DNA of 64,000 bases from Aquimonas sp002352135 (lineage in GTDB: Bacteria; Pseudomonadota; Gammaproteobacteria; Xanthomonadales; Xanthomonadaceae), in NCBI GenBank assembly GCA_035440755.1, contig DAORND010000007.1:8949-72948 (forward strand), read 5' to 3'. The notes under the pieces are model-generated. The model was given only the letters and a program-made list of their open reading frames with translations, searched no databases and had not been told where the DNA came from. Below are positions 8,263 through 16,606 of the stretch, piece by piece; the first letter of the stretch is position 1; each line of letters begins with the position of its first letter. The position numbers were made by a program, and so were the translations under genes.

Positions 8263-11133
8263 TTACTGACAGCCGAACACGCGAATGTCATCGATCTCGA
8301 AGCCGTTCGGCGCCGCCGCTGCGGTGTTGTCGTCACCGGTGGCGCGGAAGCGCAGGCGGATGGTCTCACCCGCGAAGGCGTTGAGGTCAACGACCGAGTT
8401 GCGCGCGCCACCGACGGACCGACACCACATTGGCACACCACCACCGACAGGATTGGTGCCGCCCGAGCTGGTGCCGTCGTAGGGGTCGGTCAACAGTTGG
8501 CTGTTGAGTGGCTGCCAGCTACTGCCGTTGTCGGTGCTGATGTCGAGCAGGGCGCCGTCCCAGCAGCCTGTAGTGCCGTCGGCCTCGAACACGTGGAAGC
8601 TGCGGTAGGTGAGCTGCAGCGGACTTTGGGCGGCCGACGGCAACACGATCGCTGGCGAGATCAGTGGCTGATCATTCGGTGCGGTGCTGACGTTGTTGGC
8701 ACGCCATACCGTCGAGGACATGCCGGTTCCGGTGGCTGTCGTCCGCACCCAGGTGTTGGTGCCCACACCGACCGGCGTGGTCCAGACGATCGCGGCAGTC
8801 TGGTTGTCGTCGAAGAACACCTGGTTGGCGGTGGTGCCAGCCGGACAGCTTCCGGGTGTGCCGGTGGTGAACTGGAAGCTGGTCGAGACCACGCCGTTTC
8901 CGCAGTGGTTGATGGCCTGCACGCGCCAGAAGTAGGCAGTGTTGGCCAATAGCGCATTGGTCACCGCACTGGTGGCTTCCACGGTCTGGTCGAACACGAT
9001 GCTGGTGAAGCCTGCATTGGTCGCCACCTGCACGCGATAACGCAGCGCGCCTGGTACCGCCGTCCAGCTCAGGGTTGGGCGGATCAACTGACCCACGGCA
9101 TTGTTGCCCGGTGCCACGAGGGTGGCTGTCGCGGGCGCGGCGGAAGACACACTGAGCGTGACCGGCAGGCTGCGGTCTTTGCCGTTTGCCGACGCGATCA
9201 AGGCACCGGAGTATTCACCCGAAGCCAAGCTTGTTGCGCCACCCAAGGTCACGCTTCCCGCACTCGGCAATGCCAGCGGATTGGCACTGAAACTGGGTGT
9301 GACGCCCGCCAAACCGGACAGGGAGAGGGTTGCATCGCCGCTCTGACCTGACACCACGCCCGCACGGAAGTCCACCACCGGATCACTGGCGGTAGCCGCG
9401 CAGATCTCGAAGCGTGTCGCGGACTCGGGCACCAGACGGAAGTCCGGCTGACCACATTCGGGGAAACGGAAACTGCAGATGCGCGTGGTCCAACCGGCAT
9501 TCGAGGTGGTGGCCAGGTATTCGCTGGTGAACCAGAACGTGCACTCGTCATCCGGGTCGGTGCTCATCGAGGCGTAGTCGCCCCAGCGGCCCGAGGTGCT
9601 GGTCTGCGATCCGTTGGCGATACCGGCGGTGCAACTGGCCTCATCCAGCAGCATGCCAGGCTGGGTATCAAAGTTGCGGCCGGTATAGCGGATCTGTGGG
9701 TTCAACGAGGTGCTGGAGACGGAATAACCGACGCCCAGATAGCCGTTGCGATCAATGTTGATGCCACCCATCCAACGATTGTCCGCGTCCGGCGAGTACA
9801 CGCCATCTTCGACCAGGCTCTTCGTCAGCAGCACGGGGGCTGCCGACGTCGGTGCCTCGAAGCCATCCGCGAACAACACGTTGCCAACCGTGGCGGTGGC
9901 ACGCAGGTCGAAATGTGCCCAACGCACACCGAGTTCCGTCCCGCCCGCATTGACCGTATGGTTGACCACGATCGAGGTTTCGGTGGGCGCACCGGCCGGG
10001 AAAGCGCGTGCGCTGGCACGGTACATCAGGTTATTTGCAAACGTGTCCAAGCCCTGCGAGGTGCCTGCCTGCGGCGAAGAGCCGATTGCGTTGGAGAACG
10101 GCGCGCTGGCCGCGACCCGAGTCGGCGTGCTGCTGAGGGTCGAGTTGGCCGGCGTGGTCCAGTCCGCGCACAGATCCCAGAACAGATATTCGGACGTGCT
10201 GCTGTCGAAGTGCACAAATGGCGCGCAGGCACCCTCCTGCGCCTTCGTGGTGCCTTCGAGATGGGCGGGTAAGGCGCCATAGGCGTCAATGCCAGGAAAG
10301 CGGAGCATCGAGACCTGCGCCGCGGGCGCACCGGCGAGCATGCGGTTGCGATCAACCGCGACAAAGGCCGCGCCCTGGAACGCGCTGTTCTGGAACTCGT
10401 GAACGACGAAGTAGTAGCCGTCACGACCCGTCGATGCGTCCTGCCAGATACCGATGTGCGGGTAATCGTTGAACCGCGGGAACACAAACTCGTAGCGGTG
10501 GTACGGGCCCATTGGATCGGAGGTCTGCGAAATCGCGAAGCACTGCCGTGGCGTCGTGGAGCCGGTGAACTGGCTGAACACCCAGCGTTCGGCGGCATCG
10601 TCGTAGAGCACGATGGGATCACCCGCATCGTTGGTTTCACACACGCCGCCGAAGCCTGCCCAGAAGATGTTGCCTTCCATGGGTGAGCCGATGGGGAGCC
10701 CCGTCGTCTTGTTGAACACGTTCCATTGCGTATTCACCCACTGGATCACGTGGGTATCGCTGACATCAGCGTTGGTGTCAGGTGGTAGCGATCCGTTCAA
10801 GCTCAGGCCATTGAAGGACTGCAGCGGTGCGGGCACTGGTGTGCCCAGGGGTGCAGTCTGTACGCCTGACAAGTCCGCCAGCCAAAGCGGCTGGTAAGTG
10901 TCCAGCGGCGTCGGCTTGAGCAGGATGTTGGGGATCTCGGTGGTTGGCCCGACGAAGTTGGTTGGCGACGAGCGCAGCAACTCGCTAAGTGGCGGCGAGA
11001 CATCCGAGCGCACGGCCTTGATCGTTTCGACCATTGGGCTACTCGCAGAGGCCGCGGGTGTCGCGGCATTGACAGAGACTGCTGTCGACAGGAGCCCGCT
11101 GGCCAGCAGGCTCAGGTGCAGTTTCAAAGACAT
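8263..11133 (-). CDS. large secreted protein with Ig/FN3-like and jelly-roll-like C-terminal regions, function unknown
   Basis: A 956-residue exported protein; signal peptide MSLKLHLSLLASGLLSTAVSVNAA, GGGGGAA-like ribosome site before ATG 11133. The N-terminal half (about 60-560) has repeated aromatic motifs (VIQWVNTQWNVFNKTTG, DPIVLYDDAAERWVFSQF, HIGIWQDA, RWGDYASMSTDPDD), suggesting a beta-propeller. An LFADGFE motif lies in its middle (coding bases 9856-9876). Then come an Ig-like stretch, a fibronectin III-like module (PTLSWTAVPGALRYRVQVAT, YFWRVQAIN) and a C-terminal region resembling MAM/jelly-roll carbohydrate-binding modules (GALLDISTDNGSSW, GFEIDDIRVFGC). No catalytic motif was recognised; adhesion or substrate binding is a guess. 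It is not obviously co-transcribed with denitrification genes. Confidence 0.75.
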   Translation of the reverse strand: MSLKLHLSLLASGLLSTAVSVNAATPAASASSPMVETIKAVRSDVSPPLSELLRSSPTNFVGPTTEIPNILLKPTPLDTYQPLWLADLSGVQTAPLGTPVPAPLQSFNGLSLNGSLPPDTNADVSDTHVIQWVNTQWNVFNKTTGLPIGSPMEGNIFWAGFGGVCETNDAGDPIVLYDDAAERWVFSQFTGSTTPRQCFAISQTSDPMGPYHRYEFVFPRFNDYPHIGIWQDASTGRDGYYFVVHEFQNSAFQGAAFVAVDRNRMLAGAPAAQVSMLRFPGIDAYGALPAHLEGTTKAQEGACAPFVHFDSSTSEYLFWDLCADWTTPANSTLSSTPTRVAASAPFSNAIGSSPQAGTSQGLDTFANNLMYRASARAFPAGAPTETSIVVNHTVNAGGTELGVRWAHFDLRATATVGNVLFADGFEAPTSAAPVLLTKSLVEDGVYSPDADNRWMGGINIDRNGYLGVGYSVSSTSLNPQIRYTGRNFDTQPGMLLDEASCTAGIANGSQTSTSGRWGDYASMSTDPDDECTFWFTSEYLATTSNAGWTTRICSFRFPECGQPDFRLVPESATRFEICAATASDPVVDFRAGVVSGQSGDATLSLSGLAGVTPSFSANPLALPSAGSVTLGGATSLASGEYSGALIASANGKDRSLPVTLSVSSAAPATATLVAPGNNAVGQLIRPTLSWTAVPGALRYRVQVATNAGFTSIVFDQTVEATSAVTNALLANTAYFWRVQAINHCGNGVVSTSFQFTTGTPGSCPAGTTANQVFFDDNQTAAIVWTTPVGVGTNTWVRTTATGTGMSSTVWRANNVSTAPNDQPLISPAIVLPSAAQSPLQLTYRSFHVFEADGTTGCWDGALLDISTDNGSSWQPLNSQLLTDPYDGTSSGGTNPVGGGVPMWCRSVGGARNSVVDLNAFAGETIRLRFRATGDDNTAAAAPNGFEIDDIRVFGCQ

Positions 11134-11291
11134 GTGTTCCCCCAGAAAGGATAGGTTGGCAGAGCGCCATCAGCTCGACTCAACGCGTGCCAGTCTACCC
11201 CACGAGTCGGCGGACGATCTGAGAGTCCCAAAGAGGAACCCGTCGCGCACCGGATTCGCGGCATGTCTGGCTCCGATGCGCCACCCGATAC

Positions 11292-12302
11292 TCAGTCGTG
11301 ACGTTCGCTCATTGCCAGCAGGCGGCGACGGTGCTCAAGCAGGAACTCGCGGGTGCCAGCGGCCAGGCTTGGCTCGGCCAGCGCCTCCTCGATCAGCGGC
11401 AATTCGCGCGTCGGCGCCTGGCGTCGGATCGCGTGCAGTGCCAGCTCGGACAGCGCGCCATTGCCGCAGGCGACCCAGCGCGCCAAGTGTCTGATCGGTA
11501 CGCGGGTGCCGTCACGTTGCAGGATTCCGAACGCGGTCCACAGCAGCCCCTCGTTGGCCTGGGCCGGTGCCGCCGACACCTGCTCCCGCGCGAGCAGGCG
11601 CGCCGCCACCGGCGACCAGTCGTTGCCGTACAGGGTTGGGAAGATCAAGGCCGCCTCCAGCACCAGCGAACGCGCGGCGACTGCGCGGTCGGTACTCAGC
11701 ACGAACGCCCGCAGTCGTCGTTGCTCCGCGGCCCCCAACTGCTGCCTCAGGGATGAGCGCGCGAACAACTCCGCTGCGAAAAGGCTCTGCATTTGCGGAT
11801 CGTCGGAACGCAGCCCCGCCATCGAACGCCGAAGATGCGCTGGACCGTCGAGACGCTCAGCGCTGGGCGGCTGCAGCAGCAATTCGCGCGTCTCAGGACG
11901 GGCCTCCAGCAAGGCTGGACTCAGCCCCGGACTCATCAGCAACTGCGGGCCATCGGGTCGCATCACCCGTCGCTTCTTGGTCGAGGGTGAGCCCTGGGTT
12001 TCCTGCCAGGCGAGCACATAACGCGTTCCGGGTTTCGCCATGCGCACTGCATCGTCATCAGCGCGCACGGTGACTTCCGAACGCGCCTCACCGCCATGAA
12101 CCACGCGCACGTCGATAAATCGCAGCGCATTGGGCTCGGGTTGATCCGCAAACGTGGCCTCGGCCAATACGGTGTCGCGGTCCCACAGGGCATTGATCGG
12201 TGGCTGTACCACGGGAGCGGCCACGGCAACGGAAAGCCCGAACAGCAGGGCGGCAACCTTGCTTAGCCCGAGACGACACAGAAATGCAGATGGAGAATTC
12301 AT
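11292..12302 (-). CDS. exported hypothetical protein
   Basis: I do not recognise this 336-residue protein. It starts at ATG 12302 with a probable signal peptide (hydrophobic stretch LGLSKVAALLFGLSVAVAAP near residues 11-30). The first half looks beta-rich (ALRFIDVRVVHGG, RYVLAWQETQG); the second half is Ala/Leu/Arg-rich helical (RSLVLEAALIF, LARWVACGNGALSELALHAIRRQ), which could be HEAT-like repeats. It is on the same strand as the sirB and nnrS genes upstream, with a 113-base gap, and could be the tail of that transcript. No function is proposed. Confidence 0.65.
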   Translation of the reverse strand: MNSPSAFLCRLGLSKVAALLFGLSVAVAAPVVQPPINALWDRDTVLAEATFADQPEPNALRFIDVRVVHGGEARSEVTVRADDDAVRMAKPGTRYVLAWQETQGSPSTKKRRVMRPDGPQLLMSPGLSPALLEARPETRELLLQPPSAERLDGPAHLRRSMAGLRSDDPQMQSLFAAELFARSSLRQQLGAAEQRRLRAFVLSTDRAVAARSLVLEAALIFPTLYGNDWSPVAARLLAREQVSAAPAQANEGLLWTAFGILQRDGTRVPIRHLARWVACGNGALSELALHAIRRQAPTRELPLIEEALAEPSLAAGTREFLLEHRRRLLAMSERHD

Positions 12303-12415
12303 GCGCACAGCATGCCAGAGCGGGCAGAAATGGCCCAAGACGCGTGCCAGGATTAGTGCACAGTGCTTCAGTCGATGCCGAGTTCCCGCTTGGGTTCTTC
12401 AAGTTCGACTGGCGG

Positions 12416-12811
12416 CTACGCCAGTACCAGCCACCCCAGCGGGTGGTGCGCACGGGCGATGCCATACATCGTGACGAAGCACAGGACGGCGGCGAAATAG
12501 GCCAATCCACGCCCCCGCACGGTGGCGGCACGCTTGAGCGCAAAACTGCCGAGGACCACATACAGCACCAGCAAAACCAGTTTGCAGGCCAACCAGGGCG
12601 TGAGAAACGGATTCAGCTTCAGAATCACCAACAACATCATCGCTGCCGTCAGCAGCGCGCTGTCGATGCTGTAACTGAGGTAGCGCAGCGCAGCGTGCAT
12701 CGCCCAGCGCTGGCCTAGCAAGACCAGTAATCCGCGTAGCGCGAACAAGCTGCCACTGAGCAGAATCAGCCACACATGGACTGACTTGATCTGCGGGTAG
12801 AACTCGATCAT
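12416..12811 (-). CDS. SirB-family integral membrane protein
   Basis: A 131-residue inner-membrane protein with four hydrophobic segments (VHVWLILLSGSLFALRGLLVLL, SIDSALLTAAMMLLVIL, LACKLVLLVLYVVLGSFAL, GLAYFAAVLCFVTMYGIA), matching the SirB family in length and topology. The start at ATG 12811 is chosen because GAGGAG lies 9 bases upstream. The gene follows nnrS by 13 bases, and its ribosome site lies inside the nnrS end, so the pair is co-transcribed. Family function is poorly known; here the nitrogen-oxide context suggests a heme-, copper- or respiration-related role, which is inference. Confidence 0.8.
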   Translation of the reverse strand: MIEFYPQIKSVHVWLILLSGSLFALRGLLVLLGQRWAMHAALRYLSYSIDSALLTAAMMLLVILKLNPFLTPWLACKLVLLVLYVVLGSFALKRAATVRGRGLAYFAAVLCFVTMYGIARAHHPLGWLVLA

Positions 12812-12824
12812 CCCTGTGCACTCC

Positions 12825-14036
12825 TCAACCGCTGCGGCCATCCGCGCGGGGGCTTAGGTAGATTCCGGCATTGCGGATCACCCACGGCGCAAACGCCATC
12901 AGCCAAGCCCACGCCGCGAGGCGCTGCCAAAGCAGCGCGTCGGGCAGTATCTCGGCAACGACGCGCAGCAGGCAGACCACCTGCATCACCACAAAGGCCC
13001 AGACCGCGGCACGACCGAGTTGCAAGGGGCGTCCGGAGTGACCCTGCGTTACGCGGGTGACCATCGCGACCAGCAGACTGCCGAAGAAGCCGATCGACAA
13101 GGCATGCACGGGCGCACGCCCCAGCAGGAAGACATCGTGAATCGCAAACCACAGACTTTGCGTGGCGTACAAAGCCATCGCCAGCGGCAGCCAGGCGTAA
13201 CCAGTGAATAGCACGCGCAGCAGCGCGGGGGCTTTTCCGCGTGGCCACCATCGCCAGAGCATATAAGTGTTCAACAGGCACAAGGGCCAATCGACCAGCC
13301 AAAGCCACGCATGCGCGTGCTGCAGTTCCATGCTCAGGTGAACCAACCACAGCGGCCATTGCACGGCCAGCAACCACAACGGACGCCAGGAACGGTAGCC
13401 AGGCACGACATTGGCAGCGAAGAACGGAAACATCCGATGCGCCACCGTCGAATAGATCGGCAGCAACAGACCGAAGCTGCCGATCTTGAGCATGGCGAAG
13501 GCCAGTCCGGGCTTGGGCCAATGCACATACAGGAGCATGCTTACGACACCGACGACACCGATGTACAGCGCCAGCAGGCAGGACGCCGCATGCCCGTGCC
13601 ATCCCGCGGCACGCGAGTACTGGATCGTCAGCCACACCGTGGCGCTGAGCCAACCGGCCAAGGTCATCAGCAAGCCGCCATGCAGCAGGATGGCACTGTG
13701 CAGAGTCAGTCCGGCCAGACAGAACAGTTGACCACCGAACAATCCCAGGCCGATAGGCAGGTAGTGCCAAGCGCTGGCCTCGAGCAGATTCATCCAGCGC
13801 GGGAAGACCGTGAGCAGGAAGCCGAAAATGAAACTGGGCAAGACCTGATATTGCAGGATGAAACCGTGCATCCAGTTGGCGGGTAAATGCGCAATCGGGC
13901 TGGCCGAAGGTGCATGCAGCCAGTGCAGCCACCAAGCCATCGCTGCCAGCACATTGAGGGCGCCGATCAGGAACAACAGGCGGTGCGGTGCGGCGGCCAG
14001 CAGGCGCGGGATCACAAAGGGAATGGACGTGTTCAT
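12825..14036 (-). CDS. nnrS: NnrS family membrane protein (nitric oxide stress/denitrification)
   Basis: A 403-residue polytopic protein with about 12 membrane segments. NnrS hallmarks are present: PHRLLFLIGA in the first helix, conserved histidines (MHGFILQYQVLPSFIFGFLL, STVAHRMFPFF) and ALSIGFFGSLLVAMVTRVTQGHSGRPL near residues 305-330. NnrS is a heme- and copper-containing membrane protein that relieves nitric oxide damage in Vibrio and is FNR/NNR-regulated in Rhodobacter. It lies between norZ and sirB on the same strand. Three in-frame ATGs are possible (14069, 14048, 14036). The FNR-like box at 14073-14086 predicts transcription from about 14038, which favours 14036 and would make the message nearly leaderless. 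Confidence 0.88.
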   Translation of the reverse strand: MNTSIPFVIPRLLAAAPHRLLFLIGALNVLAAMAWWLHWLHAPSASPIAHLPANWMHGFILQYQVLPSFIFGFLLTVFPRWMNLLEASAWHYLPIGLGLFGGQLFCLAGLTLHSAILLHGGLLMTLAGWLSATVWLTIQYSRAAGWHGHAASCLLALYIGVVGVVSMLLYVHWPKPGLAFAMLKIGSFGLLLPIYSTVAHRMFPFFAANVVPGYRSWRPLWLLAVQWPLWLVHLSMELQHAHAWLWLVDWPLCLLNTYMLWRWWPRGKAPALLRVLFTGYAWLPLAMALYATQSLWFAIHDVFLLGRAPVHALSIGFFGSLLVAMVTRVTQGHSGRPLQLGRAAVWAFVVMQVVCLLRVVAEILPDALLWQRLAAWAWLMAFAPWVIRNAGIYLSPRADGRSG

Positions 14037-14072
14037 GGGTGCCAGCATGACGCGCAGGTTGAGCGGCATGCA

Positions 14073-14086
14073 CTGATCCAGGTCAG
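14073..14086 (-). promoter_or_regulatory. FNR/DNR-like box upstream of nnrS
   Basis: CTGAT-CCAG-GTCAG (minus strand CTGACCTGGATCAG) matches 8 of 10 positions of TTGAT-N4-GTCAA and is itself a symmetric inverted repeat, CTGA-N6-TCAG. It lies 37 bases upstream of ATG 14036. Confidence 0.45.
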
Positions 14087-14159
14087 GTCAAGCGCAGCAA
14101 AGAAAGAGCCGCAGAATCCGCGCGACGCCTCGTCCGATTGATCAGGTGGCGCAAAAATG

Positions 14160-14190
14160 CCGAGGGCACAGGAAGTGCCTGTGCCCTCGG
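14160..14190 (-). terminator. rho-independent terminator of norZ
   Basis: A perfect 13-bp stem (14160-14172 with 14178-14190) with a 5-base loop lies about 50 bases past the norZ stop. On the minus strand it is followed by CATTTTTG, giving a U-tract. It separates norZ from the nnrS promoter. Confidence 0.9.
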
Positions 14191-14241
14191 TTGTTCATGC
14201 GTGTCGTAACGCCTTGCCGCAGCGCGCGTGCGCGGGACTGA

Positions 14242-16512
14242 TCACGTGTTCTTCAGCGCCGCCTCGTTGGGCAAAGAAGCGGACTTCGGACGCCACCACA
14301 AGCGCAGTACGAACCAGGCCAATGCCAGCGCGCCGACGCTGAACAGAGTGTCGCCCGGGACACGCATCCACACGAGCATCTGAATGATCGGTTGCTGCAT
14401 CATCTCGGCGGAACGGGCAAACCAGTAGCCGTGGTCCAGCGCGGCGATCAACTGCATCACGCCAATCGGCAACAGGGTGAACAAGGCCATGGCCGAGAGA
14501 CCGATATTCAGTGACCAGAAAGCGGTCTTCAGCAGCCCTTCGTTCCACTCCACGTTGGGCTTGATGCCACGCAGGCTGAACAACATCAGGCCGATACCGA
14601 GCATGCCGTAGACGCCGAACAGTGCGGTGTGACCATGCAGCGGAGTCAGATTCAGACCTTGCAGGTAATACAGCGGCAGCGGCGGATTGATCAGGAATCC
14701 GAACAAACCGGCACCGACCAGATTCCAGAACGCAACCGCGACGAAGAACAGGATTGGCCAGCGATAGCGGTGCATCCACGGCGTGGCGTGACCGAGCTTG
14801 AAGGTGTGGTACGCCTCAAAGCCGATGAAGGCCAAGGGCACCACTTCCAGCGCGGAGAAACTGGCGCCCAGCGCAATTACTGCCGTCGGTGTGCCGGTGA
14901 AATAGAGATGGTGCAGGGTTCCCAGCACGCCGCCGCCCATGAACACGATGGTGGCAAACAACACCGCGCTGGTCGCGGTGGTGGCGCGCAGCAATCCGAG
15001 CTTGGTGAAAAGGAAGGCGATGACGGCAGTCGCGAACACTTCGAAGAAGCCTTCCACCCACAGGTGCACGACCCACCATCGCCAGTATTCGACCATCGAC
15101 AGATGGGTGTGTTCACCCCACATCAATCCAGCGCCATAGAACAGGCCGATGGCGACCGTCGATAGAAACAGCAGGGTGGTGATCGATTTGGCTTCACCAC
15201 CGCGGCGGATCGCGGGCACCAGACAGCGTCCAACCAGTGTCAACCAGATCAGCAGGCCGAGGAACAGGAACCACTGCCAGAAGCGCCCCAGATCGACATA
15301 CTCGAAACCTTGGTGGCCGAACCAGAAGTTGTGGGCGAGGCCGAGCTTCTGCATGACCGCGAACCACTGACCGGCGAACGAGCCGACCACGATGATCAAC
15401 AGGCACACCCACAACACATTGACGCCCAGACGCTGGAACTTCGGCTCATGACCGGAGATGGCCGGACCGATATACAAACCCATACCCAACCAAGCGGTTG
15501 CAATCCAAAGCACGGCAAGTTGCGTATGCCAGGTGCGCGTCAGTGAGTAGGGCAGCACTTCGGCGAGTGCAATGCCGTAGAAGTCATGGCCTTCCACCTG
15601 ATAGTGCGCGGTGAACGCACCGAGCAGGATTTGGGTCAGGAACAGGGCAATCACCACCCAGAAGTACTTGGCGGTCGCCCGCATTGAAGGCGTTACCACA
15701 ACGGCCGCCAATGGGTCGCGCGCAGGCAGCGTCTTCGGCGCCTCATCTTTGTGTGTCGCGTGATACCAGCCCAGCAGCGCAATGCCGGCGAGCAGGAACA
15801 GCACGCTGAAACTGGTCCACAGGAATAAGCTGCTCGGCGGTGTGTTGCCGACCAGAGGTTCGTATGGCCAGTTCGCCGTGAAGCTGATTTCCTGACCGTC
15901 GCGCTGCGTGACCGCCGACCAAGCGGTCCACCATACAAAGGCCGTCAATGCCTGACGATGCGCGGCTTCGGTGACGGTGCCGTTCTTCATGGCGTAGGCA
16001 CGACGCAGGTCGGTCAAGGCCGGGGCGTCACCGAACAGTTCTTCGTAATGCGAAGCGACATGGCGAATCGCCGCCACGCGCGCCGGATCGAGGGTCACCT
16101 GATCGGTGGCTGCATCGTAGGTATTGGCGCGGATTCGCGGCTTCAGCGTCGCAACCAGACTGGCTTGCACATCTACGGGCTGAGCGCTGAACGCCTGCCC
16201 GTTGATCGCGGAGGCCTCCTGATCCAGCCACGCCATCGCCTCACGATGCAACCAGTCGGCAGTCCAGTCGGGTGCCACGTAGCTGCCGTGACCCCAGATC
16301 GAGCCCAGTTGATGTCCGCCAATGCTCTGCCAGACCTGTCGCCCGGTTTCGATGTCGGCGCGGGTGAAGACCGTCTCGCCCGCGCTGCTGACCACGGCGG
16401 ACGGAATGGGCGGCATCTGTCGATGAATTTCCGTGCCCACCCACAACAACACGGAAAACGACACGGCCAGCAGGGCAGCCAGCCCCAGCCAGAGTTTACG
16501 TTCGGCACTCAC
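14242..16512 (-). CDS. norZ: quinol-dependent nitric oxide reductase (single-subunit qNOR)
   Basis: Reduces NO to N2O with quinol electrons at the inner membrane. The 756-residue length and the long N-terminal extension fused to the NorB core identify the qNOR (NorZ) type, not the NorBC type. The extension carries GRQVWQSIGGHQLGSIWGHG and YVAPDW after a first membrane helix (10-30). The heme-copper-oxidase-like core shows TRTWHTQLAVLW, VVHLWVEGFFEVFATA (His plus the NOR-specific Glu), LGTLHHLYFTGTP and LTPLHGHTALFGVYGMLG, which provide heme and FeB ligands. The start is taken as GTG 16512 because GAGGAG lies 8 bases upstream; a GTG five codons earlier lacks a site. An FNR-like box at 16572-16585 fits -41.5. 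norC is absent, as expected for qNOR. Confidence 0.95.
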   Translation of the reverse strand: MSAERKLWLGLAALLAVSFSVLLWVGTEIHRQMPPIPSAVVSSAGETVFTRADIETGRQVWQSIGGHQLGSIWGHGSYVAPDWTADWLHREAMAWLDQEASAINGQAFSAQPVDVQASLVATLKPRIRANTYDAATDQVTLDPARVAAIRHVASHYEELFGDAPALTDLRRAYAMKNGTVTEAAHRQALTAFVWWTAWSAVTQRDGQEISFTANWPYEPLVGNTPPSSLFLWTSFSVLFLLAGIALLGWYHATHKDEAPKTLPARDPLAAVVVTPSMRATAKYFWVVIALFLTQILLGAFTAHYQVEGHDFYGIALAEVLPYSLTRTWHTQLAVLWIATAWLGMGLYIGPAISGHEPKFQRLGVNVLWVCLLIIVVGSFAGQWFAVMQKLGLAHNFWFGHQGFEYVDLGRFWQWFLFLGLLIWLTLVGRCLVPAIRRGGEAKSITTLLFLSTVAIGLFYGAGLMWGEHTHLSMVEYWRWWVVHLWVEGFFEVFATAVIAFLFTKLGLLRATTATSAVLFATIVFMGGGVLGTLHHLYFTGTPTAVIALGASFSALEVVPLAFIGFEAYHTFKLGHATPWMHRYRWPILFFVAVAFWNLVGAGLFGFLINPPLPLYYLQGLNLTPLHGHTALFGVYGMLGIGLMLFSLRGIKPNVEWNEGLLKTAFWSLNIGLSAMALFTLLPIGVMQLIAALDHGYWFARSAEMMQQPIIQMLVWMRVPGDTLFSVGALALAWFVLRLWWRPKSASLPNEAALKNT

Positions 16513-16571
16513 GATGGCACTCCTCACGGTTCAAGTGAGGCGCATGCTCGTCAGTGCTCAAAAACTTATCA

Positions 16572-16585
16572 CTGATGCAGGTCAA
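16572..16585 (-). promoter_or_regulatory. FNR/DNR-like box upstream of norZ
   Basis: CTGAT-GCAG-GTCAA (minus strand TTGACCTGCATCAG) differs from TTGAT-N4-GTCAA at one of the ten fixed positions, the best match in the window. Centred at 16578.5, it predicts transcription from about 16537 and a 25-base leader containing the norZ Shine-Dalgarno site. Confidence 0.6.
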
Positions 16586-16606
16586 GCCGCCTGCAGAACC
16601 GCACAC

